Shown: positions 58,446 to 64,000 of the stretch, one piece after another | Layout: each line of letters opens with the position of its first letter | Position numbering within the stretch: the first letter of the stretch is position 1 | Assembly (NCBI GenBank): GCA_013397845.1 | Contig: VZTG01009275.1 | Span: 1,381,778-1,445,777 of the forward strand | Length of the DNA stretch: 64,000 nt | Direction of reading: 5' to 3' | Source of the DNA: Melanocharis versteri | Taxonomy: Eukaryota > Chordata > Aves > Passeriformes > Melanocharitidae | Notes under the pieces: generated by a model | The model's input: only the letters and a program-made list of their open reading frames with translations | What the model was told of the DNA's origin: nothing | Databases searched by the model: none | Position numbers and translations under genes: made by a program

Positions 58446-58465
58446 ACTACAATTCCCATTATCCC
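58446..58465 (+). promoter_or_regulatory. ZNF143 (Staf)-type motif 2
   Basis: ACTACAATTCCCATTATCCC on the plus strand is a near-perfect match to the consensus. Confidence 0.85.
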
Positions 58466-58480
58466 CCTTGGAGCGGACCG

Positions 58481-58500
58481 CCTACAACTCCCATGATGCC
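58481..58500 (+). promoter_or_regulatory. ZNF143 (Staf)-type motif 3
   Basis: CCTACAACTCCCATGATGCC on the plus strand, 35 bp after motif 2 and in the same orientation. Confidence 0.82.
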
Positions 58501-58660
58501 CCGCGGCGGGTCGCCGCGATGGCGGGGGTGTCGCCGCGGTCGGGGCCGGGACCGGGGGTAGGGCGGGAGGTGACCGCCCGCCGCCGGCTCCGAGCCCTTC
58601 TCCGACCCGCCTAGGCCGTGCCCAGGGGGCTGCAGGGCGGCCCCGGGAGGAGCCGCGGAG
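58500..58660 (+). other. MON1A: Probable MON1A noncoding first exon (boundaries inferred)
   Basis: A GC-rich stretch directly after the ZNF143 motifs ends at GCGGAG|GTGGGT (donor at 58661). The first coding exon has only a few bases of 5' UTR after its acceptor, so an upstream exon is required. The start is a guess; other donors nearby are possible. Confidence 0.45.
58519..58614 (+). other. Possible upstream ORF of MON1A (31 codons)
   Basis: ATGGCGGGGGTGTCGCC opens a frame ending at TAG 58614. The ATG overlaps a YY1-like GATGGCGG. It matters only if transcription starts upstream of it. Confidence 0.35.
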
Positions 58661-59826
58661 GTGGGTCCCTGCGCGTTGTCCTTAAGGGGCGTCCCGGGCC
58701 TGGGTCGTGCCAGGGCTCCAGGAGCGGTGACACCTCAGCGCTGAGGGGGGGAAGGGTCGGGGTGGGTCCATGCTGGGCCGGGGGGGTCCTGCGGCGAGGC
58801 TCGCCCGCGGGGAGGTCAGCAGGGTGAGGAGGAAGCGTGAGGACGGGATCCCAGTCAGCTCCCCGGCACTCTCCAGGGCTGTCACAGGCTCCCCCAGATG
58901 AGGACAGAGCTCTTATCTGTTCCCCAGTAATCTCCAGAGCTGTCACAGGATTTTGGGGGGCCAGGATCTCACTCCCCAGGGGAGGACGGAGCTTTGACCA
59001 GTTCCCCAACACCCTCTAGAGCTGTCATAGGTTTGGGGGGGGGCTCCATGAGCTCCCCCAGGTAAGGACAGGGCCCTGATCCACTCCCTGATACCCTTCA
59101 GGACTGCCACAGGACTTTGGGGGGACTGGTCTGGCTCCCCCAGGTGCGGTGTTAGTTGGGATCGGGTTTGAGAGCAAAAGGTGTCCCGGGGCACAGAGCA
59201 GAGCCTGGGCTCCAAGGGCGTCCCTAGCAGCCGGGTTCAGAGGCACAGGCTCCTAGCCAGCCTGCCTGCCTCCTGTTGCTTTTGCTTGTGCTCACCTTTG
59301 GGCTGGTTTTCCCCCGGGGAAGGGAAGGAGCGGGCTAGAGGCTTGTCCTCTGCTGGAGAGGGCACCCAGCTCCCAGGGTGACGCCATATGTGGCAGCTCA
59401 GGAGGAGTGTCACCAGCCTTGTCCCGTCGCAGCCACCTAACCCAGGCCGAGGAGGGTCATAAACCCCTCCCTTTGCAAACACTCTGGGATCTCTATGGGA
59501 CAAGCCCCAGCCAGGGCCGTGTCCCTTCCCCCTCGCTGCTGGGACACAGCACAGGGAGGCTGAGCAGCTTTCGCGCGGGAAATCGGGGCCAAGCCTGGAT
59601 GAAAGGTGCCGTGGCCAGAGGACTGGAAAGAGCTGGGGCTGCGTGAGAGAGGAAATCCTGCTGGATTAGAGCGGCTTTCCTGACGTCTCACCAGGGCTCG
59701 GTGCTGCCTGCTGAGCCAGCGGGATTGGGCCGCGGGTGCTGGCCTGGGCCCACTGGAGAGCAGGGCATTTCAGGGCCTGCTTTGAGAGTGAGGGGACACA
59801 GGGGTGATACTGTGGGTCACATGCAG
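58661..59826 (+). other. MON1A intron 1 (5' UTR intron)
   Basis: From the inferred donor to the CACATGCAG acceptor. Contains the minisatellite. The remainder is GC-rich with no other recognised feature. Confidence 0.55.
58858..59147 (+). repeat. Minisatellite, about 82-bp unit, 3-4 copies, in MON1A intron 1
   Basis: The core CTGTCACAGG recurs at 58879, 58941, 59022 (CTGTCATAGG) and 59104 (CTGCCACAGG). Each is followed by a G-run of the TTTGGGGGG type (except the first) and CTCCCCCAG-like blocks, then GAGGACAGAGCT-like and TGATCCACTCCC-like blocks. The spacings of 62, 81 and 82 show that the first unit lacks about 20 bp. Confidence 0.88.
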
Positions 59827-59968
59827 GTCCTGCCCCGAGGAATGGCTGCAGATGTCCACAAGAAGAAAAGCTGGGAAGTGCCCAATGGGTCCCTGGCGCC
59901 GGGAGATGGGCAGCACGCGGAGCGGTCCGAGAGCCCCACGCCAGGGCTGGCGCAGGGCACGGAGCCAG
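59827..59968 (+). CDS. MON1A: MON1A first coding exon
   Basis: The acceptor is CACATGCAG and 15 nt of 5' UTR precede the ATG at 59842. Encodes residues 1-42 including the conserved SPTPGLAQG. The GTATGG donor leaves one base. Confidence 0.92.
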
Positions 59969-62468
59969 GTATGGAGCACAACTCACTAAGGGGGTGAGAA
60001 AGAGGGGAAAGCAGCTCCTCATGCGGGCTGGGACCTCCACAACCCTGCGGGCAGGGGGAGATGGGCCCGCTGATGACTCCCCACCAGCAGGACCCACACC
60101 CACAGGGTGCTGTGGGATGGAGAGAGGAGGCAGATCCCCTTTGCATCCTTCCCCCAGCATGGGGGACAAGTGGACAGATGCTGCATGGCCCGTTGTTCCC
60201 AGGGGCGGGCCAGGAGGGAGCCATGTTCGTGCACACCCGCTCCTACGAGGACCTGACCAGTCCCGAGGACGGGGCGGCCGCGGCGCGGAGCCCAGAGGAG
60301 AGGCGGGGGGAGCCGGCCGAGCAGAGCAGCATGGAGCAGATCAGCAAGGACTTCAGCGAGCTGAGCACACAGCTCACGGGCATGGCCCTCGACCTGGAGG
60401 AGGAGATGAGGCCGGGCACGGAGGGGAAGCTGGAGCTGTCCCCGCAGACCACCCGCCGTGACTCGGTGCTGTCAGGGAAGGAGGAGGAGGACGTGACCAT
60501 GGACGCCTGGCGCTTGCACCGGAAGCACGTCTTCGTGCTGAGCGAGGCGGGCAAGCCCGTGTACTCCCGCTACGGCTCTGAGGAGGCCCTGTCCAGCACC
60601 ATGGGCGTCATGATGGCCCTGGTGTCCTTCCTGGAAGCTGAGAAAAATGCCATCCGGTCCATCCACGCAGGTACTGCCCTTGGGGGGGAATGGGATGCGG
60701 GGGGTCACGGCCTGCCCGTCCATGCACCTGCCACCATGGGCCATGTCAGCTGTGCCCAGGGGCAGATGGGCTGCTGGGGGAAGAGGCTGCAGCCTGGCTG
60801 TAGCCCTGGGGAGCCTGGCTCACAGGTCTGTCCCCGGCCCCCCGGGGACTCCTTCCCAAGCAGATGGCTACAAGGTGGTCTTCGTGCGGAGGAGCCCGCT
60901 GGTGCTGGTGGCAGTGGCACGCACCCGGCAGTCGGAGCAGGAGATTGCCCACGAGCTGCTCTACATCTACTACCAGATTCTGAGCCTGCTCACCTGGACC
61001 CAGCTCAACCACATCTTCCAGCAGAAGCAGAACTATGACCTGCGCCGGCTCCTGGCTGGCTCCGAGCGCATCACTGACAACCTGCTGGACCTCATGGCCC
61101 ACGACCCCAGCTTCCTGATGGGCGCCGTGCGCTGCCTGCCCCTGGCCGCCAGTGTCCGGGACGCTGTCAGCAGCAGCCTGCAGCAGGCCAAGGCCAAGAG
61201 CCTGGTCTTCTCCATTCTGCTGTCTGGGAACCAGCTGGTGTCTCTCGTGAGGAAGAAGGACCAGTTCCTTCACCCCATTGACCTCCATCTGCTCTTCAAC
61301 CTCATCAGCTCTTCTTCCTCTTTCCGGGAGGGTGAAGCCTGGACTCCCATTTGCCTCCCTAAGTTCAACTCCAGCGGTTTCTTCCACGCCCACATCTCCT
61401 ACCTGGAGCAGGAGATGGACCTGTGCCTGTTGCTGGTCTCCACTGACCGTGAAGACTTCTTCACCGTGTCCGACTGCAAGCGGCGCTTCCAGGAGCGCCT
61501 GCGGCGGCGGGGCGTGCACCACGCCCTGCAGGAGGCCCTGCGCACCCCCTTCTACAGCGTCGCCCAGGTGGGCATCCCCGACCTCCGGCACTTCATCTAC
61601 AAGTCCAAGAGCTCCGGGCTCTTCACCAGGTGAGGCCCCAGGGAACCACTGGGCCAAGGCCGTGGCATGTGGCATGGGCCAAGCCCCTTCTCCAGGGGGT
61701 TAATGGGGTGCTGTGTTCCTGCAGCCCTGAGATTGAGGCTCCCTACGTGCAGGAGGAGGAGAAGGAGAGGCTCTTGGGGCTTTACCAGTACTTGCACAGT
61801 CGGGCCCACAACTCTTCGCGGCCCCTGAAGAACATCTACTTCACAGGCCCCCGCGAGAACCTCCTGGCGTGGGTAAGGCCATTGGTGGGGTTTGGTGAGC
61901 CTGTCTTCTCTGGTCCTGTGTGGTGGGGAAAGGGGGTGGTGGCACTACACAGCACCAGCTCTGTAGTCCCCAGGGAGGACCCCAGCGTGTGCATGGTCGT
62001 TTTGGGGGTGAGCCTGCCCCTGTGTGAGGGAGGGACAGGCAGGGGTAGCAGAGGGAGCTGGTGAATTCTGGCACCAAGGGCTGTGCCATGTGCTGTCGTG
62101 AACTCAGTGCTGTGGAGAAAACCTAGTCTGGGGGCAAACCCCAGGGTTTGGTTCTCCCACTTCTGAGCAAACCAGATGCCACCCATTTAGGGTACCCCAC
62201 TGCCACTTCGTGTCCCTGCACTGGAGCCCCTGTGCCCATTGCTGGTAGCCCATGGGGGGAAGATGGAGTGCCAGCCCCAAGGTGGGCACAGTCCTGTTCC
62301 CAGCATGTGTCCTGTTCCTTCTCCCAGGTAACCAATGCCTTTGAGCTCTACGTATGCTACAGTCCCCTGGGGACCAAGGCCGGCGCCATCAATGCTGTCA
62401 ACAAGCTCATGAAGTGGATCCGCAAGGAGGAAGACCGACTCTTCATCCTCACGCCTCAGACGTACTGA
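59842..62468 (+). CDS. MON1A: MON1A, vacuolar fusion protein MON1 homolog A (whole coding span, 5 coding exons)
   Basis: MON1 pairs with CCZ1 as the guanine-nucleotide exchange factor that activates Rab7 during endosome maturation. It acts on late-endosomal membranes and also in secretory trafficking. The spliced frame encodes 549 residues, about the length of the human 555-residue form. It starts MAADVHKKKSWEVPNGSLAP (human MATDMQRK.S), then has an acidic disordered region, and from about residue 142 the conserved MON1 core: DAWRLHRKHVFVLSEAGKPV (first longin-like domain), DGYKVVFVRRSPLVLVAVAR, HPIDLHLLFNLISSSSSFRE, and a C-terminus ending EEDRLFILTPQTY. The start is at 59842: an in-frame ATG at 59821 spans the acceptor and is removed by splicing. 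MON1A rather than MON1B is supported by head-to-head linkage with RBM6. Confidence 0.96.
60203..60670 (+). CDS. MON1A: MON1A second coding exon
   Basis: 468 nt after TGTTCCCAG, from GAGQEGAMFVHTRSYEDLTS to AEKNAIRSIHA. It contains the acidic N-terminal region and the start of the first longin-like domain. Donor GTACTG, one base left over. Confidence 0.95.
60864..61629 (+). CDS. MON1A: MON1A third coding exon (largest)
   Basis: 766 nt after CCAAGCAG, from DGYKVVFVRRSPLVLVAVAR to KSKSSGLFT. It encodes most of the conserved MON1 core. The antisense strand is open for 309 codons, which is a GC-driven shadow. Donor GTGAGG. Confidence 0.97.
61725..61872 (+). CDS. MON1A: MON1A fourth coding exon
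   Basis: 148 nt after TTCCTGCAG: SPEIEAPYVQEEEKERLLGL to GPRENLLAW. Donor GTAAGG, phase 0. The preceding intron is only 95 bp. Confidence 0.96.
61873..62327 (+). other. MON1A intron 5
   Basis: GTAAGG donor to CTTCTCCCAG acceptor, 455 bp. Nothing else recognised. Confidence 0.92.
62328..62468 (+). CDS. MON1A: MON1A last coding exon
   Basis: 141 nt including TGA at 62466-62468, after TTCTCCCAG. Encodes VTNAFELYVCYSPLGTKAGA to ILTPQTY, matching the human C-terminus (ILTPLTY). Confidence 0.96.
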   Translation, partial: VTNAFELYVCYSPLGTKAGAINAVNKLMKWIRKEEDRLFILTPQTY

Positions 62469-63640
62469 TGGGCATCACCCAGGGCATGGAGCCAGCTGGG
62501 AGAGCCCCCGCTGTGCTGGGGAGCCCATTCCCAGGGATTCCTGGGCTGTGTGTCCAGGGGAGAGGGCATGGTGGGGCCCCATAGCACAGGGAAACGCCAC
62601 CTGTGGGACTGTCCAACCTGGGTGTTAGAGGTGGGTTGCACAGGGAAAGGGAAGGGGGTGAGCAGGACTTTCTCTCAGCTGGGGGGGCTGCTCTTCCTCT
62701 GCAGTCCCCAGCTCCATCCCTTGTTGTGGGGGTCCTGGAGTGGGGCTGCTGATACCCCAGGTTACTGGAGGGGAGCAGAGCCCCTGGGTCCTGCTCCCTG
62801 TGCCTGGCACCTCCTTTCTCTGGCATCCTGTGGCTGTGCCAAGGGTGGGGGTCCCCAGGGGAGATGTGGCAGCACTCAGGAGACCGCTATGTTGCTGTGC
62901 CCGCAGATGGCAGGTGACACCGTCCAGGCGGGGGACAGGGCTGGCCTGGGGCACACACTGCTCCTCTCCCTGCCCTGGGGGATCTGGACCCCGCAAGTGC
63001 CAGGGAGCCTCTGCAGTCCCAGAGCAGGTTTGCCCCCTTGGCATCTGTATGAGCCTGGACCCCTCCTACTGTGGCTGTGAGAAGGATGTCTGTCCCTGGG
63101 GATGCTGGCAGGAGGGGTGGGTCAGCCTGCCCAGCAGGGACAGCAGGGTCCTGCCCAGCTCACCACAGGGACACAGAACAGCTCCAGAGAGCCGAGGTGT
63201 TCATCAGGGTGCTTGTGGGCTCATGGTTCTGGCTGTGGGTAGTGGACCCTAAAGGGGCAGCTCCAGCACATCTCCTTGGAGACCCCCTTGGTACAGGGCC
63301 ATGGTGCCCCCCAGCCCATGGAGGGTTTTCCCCTTGGCACGGGAGCACCTGTCCCCCAAATCCAGCCCCTTGAGCCAGCTATGCTGAGCTTTCTGCACTT
63401 CCCTGACCACCCCAGGCACTGGTGTGGGGCTGAGCACCTGTGAACGGCCCAACTCCATGTTTTGGGGCTGTCTGAATAGTGCTGGAATAGGTGTTGGAGG
63501 AGGGGCAGAGCCATCAGGGTGACACCCCGGCACAGAGGGAGCTGGGAAGGATCCGGCAGGGCTAGCACAGGGATCTGCTCCTGTCCTGCAAGAGTGTAAT
63601 CGCTTATCTTTGCTCATAAACATTATCTGGACCCTAAGTT
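62469..63640 (+). other. MON1A: MON1A 3' UTR (3' end approximate)
   Basis: GC-rich noncoding sequence. No AATAAA or ATTAAA is seen before 63700. The best candidate signal is CATAAA at 63615, followed by a GT-containing stretch. Short open frames in it have no recognisable similarity. Confidence 0.55.
63615..63620 (+). terminator. Candidate MON1A poly(A) signal CATAAA
   Basis: CATAAA is a known weak variant hexamer. GTCTTGTCGCATTCCTGT lies downstream as a possible GU-rich element. It is the only hexamer-like site in the region. Confidence 0.45.
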
Positions 63641-63699
63641 AAGTCTTGTCGCATTCCTGTATGTCCACTGGAGTGGGGGGATGCCCAAGCTGGGGGGGA

Positions 63700-64000
63700 A
63701 GTTTGTTCCACGTTTTGGTACGGTGCAGCCCAGCCCCGGGGATCCGCTGGGAGCCAGGAAAGCTCCCAGGGAGTGGTGCGAGGCCGCCGGGGTTGTGCTG
63801 GCAGGAGGCGGCGCTGGCTGGAGACTGGGAGCGGCAAAATCCCGGGGCTGAGCTGGCCACGGCCAGCTCATGTCGAAACCGAGCAGAGGCGCAGCCGGAG
63901 GAAGGAGCTGTTGGGTAAGGGCCGGGGCCAGCGGAACTGCCGGGCCTTGCACAACACGGGGCGGGAGCCTGGGAGGGCCGGGGCTGGCCAGGCGGCAGGC
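63700..64000 (+). promoter_or_regulatory. GC-rich 3' edge, possible promoter and first exon of the next gene
   Basis: CpG content rises again. An ATG at 63870 opens MSKPSRGAAGGRSCW and meets a strong donor, TTGG|GTAAGG, at 63915 in phase 0. In the human order MST1R follows MON1A on the same strand, but these 15 residues do not look like a receptor signal peptide. The element could be a noncoding first exon or chance. Confidence 0.3.

Larger units (their letters stand above)
57950..58830. promoter_or_regulatory. CpG-island bidirectional promoter of RBM6 and MON1A
   Basis: CpG density rises sharply here between two divergently transcribed genes. There is no obvious TATA box. Instead there are three ZNF143-type motifs, a palindromic ETS site and a YY1-like ATGGCGG. 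The transcription start sites are not visible from sequence alone; the island limits are by eye. Confidence 0.85.

Noticed and set aside
58126..58614. 162-codon plus-strand open frame across the promoter
   Set aside because: A chance frame in a CpG island. Only its last 32 codons, from ATG 58519, could lie in a transcript.
60061..61038. 325-codon plus-strand open frame at MON1A
   Set aside because: It follows the second coding exon correctly, then reads through intron 3 and enters the next exon in the wrong frame. The spliced model matches the family instead.
60746..61675. 309-codon minus-strand open frame
   Set aside because: Antisense shadow of the GC-rich MON1A third coding exon.
1..64000. 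Search for CRISPR arrays, bacterial operons, integrated viruses and tRNA or rRNA genes
   Set aside because: None seen. The window is ordinary vertebrate genic sequence, so no prokaryotic-type system should be inferred.

Overview
The window is vertebrate nuclear DNA, most likely from a bird. Two intron-rich genes with GT-AG splicing are in the order and orientation of the human 3p21.31 block. Three CR1 LINE 3' fragments of the avian/reptile type lie in introns, and the introns are short compared with mammals. The species cannot be named from the sequence alone.

Layout. About 90% of the window is one minus-strand gene, RBM6. It runs from a start codon at 53868 back to a stop at 369-371, with a poly(A) signal at 191-196. 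I reconstructed 22 coding exons with GT-AG boundaries; every phase joins, giving 3,546 nt and a 1,181-residue protein. The order is: N-terminal leader, about twenty 10-residue DFRGRD repeats, RRM1, RanBP2-type zinc finger, a charged linker, RRM2, OCRE-like tyrosine repeat, acidic tract, C2H2 finger and a degenerate G-patch. Two introns (12.4 and 19.4 kb) flank a 74-nt exon inside RRM1. Around 57,950-58,830 is a CpG-dense bidirectional promoter with three ZNF143-type motifs and a palindromic ETS site. From it MON1A runs on the plus strand, with coding exons 59842-62468 encoding 549 residues, followed by a GC-rich 3' UTR. The last 300 bases are GC-rich and may be the start of the next gene, which is MST1R in the human order.

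RBM6 is a nuclear splicing regulator and MON1A is half of the Mon1-Ccz1 Rab7 exchange factor. They share a promoter but no known pathway.

The most notable observation is that RBM6 carries two tandem, in-frame 90-nt copies of the exon encoding the motif AEDVFKKPLPPSVKK. They are about 81% identical in DNA, and 7 of the 17 differences are synonymous. The human protein, as I recall it, has this motif once. The G-patch is also shortened and lacks the usual GLG. No prokaryotic system, CRISPR array, complete mobile element or virus was seen.
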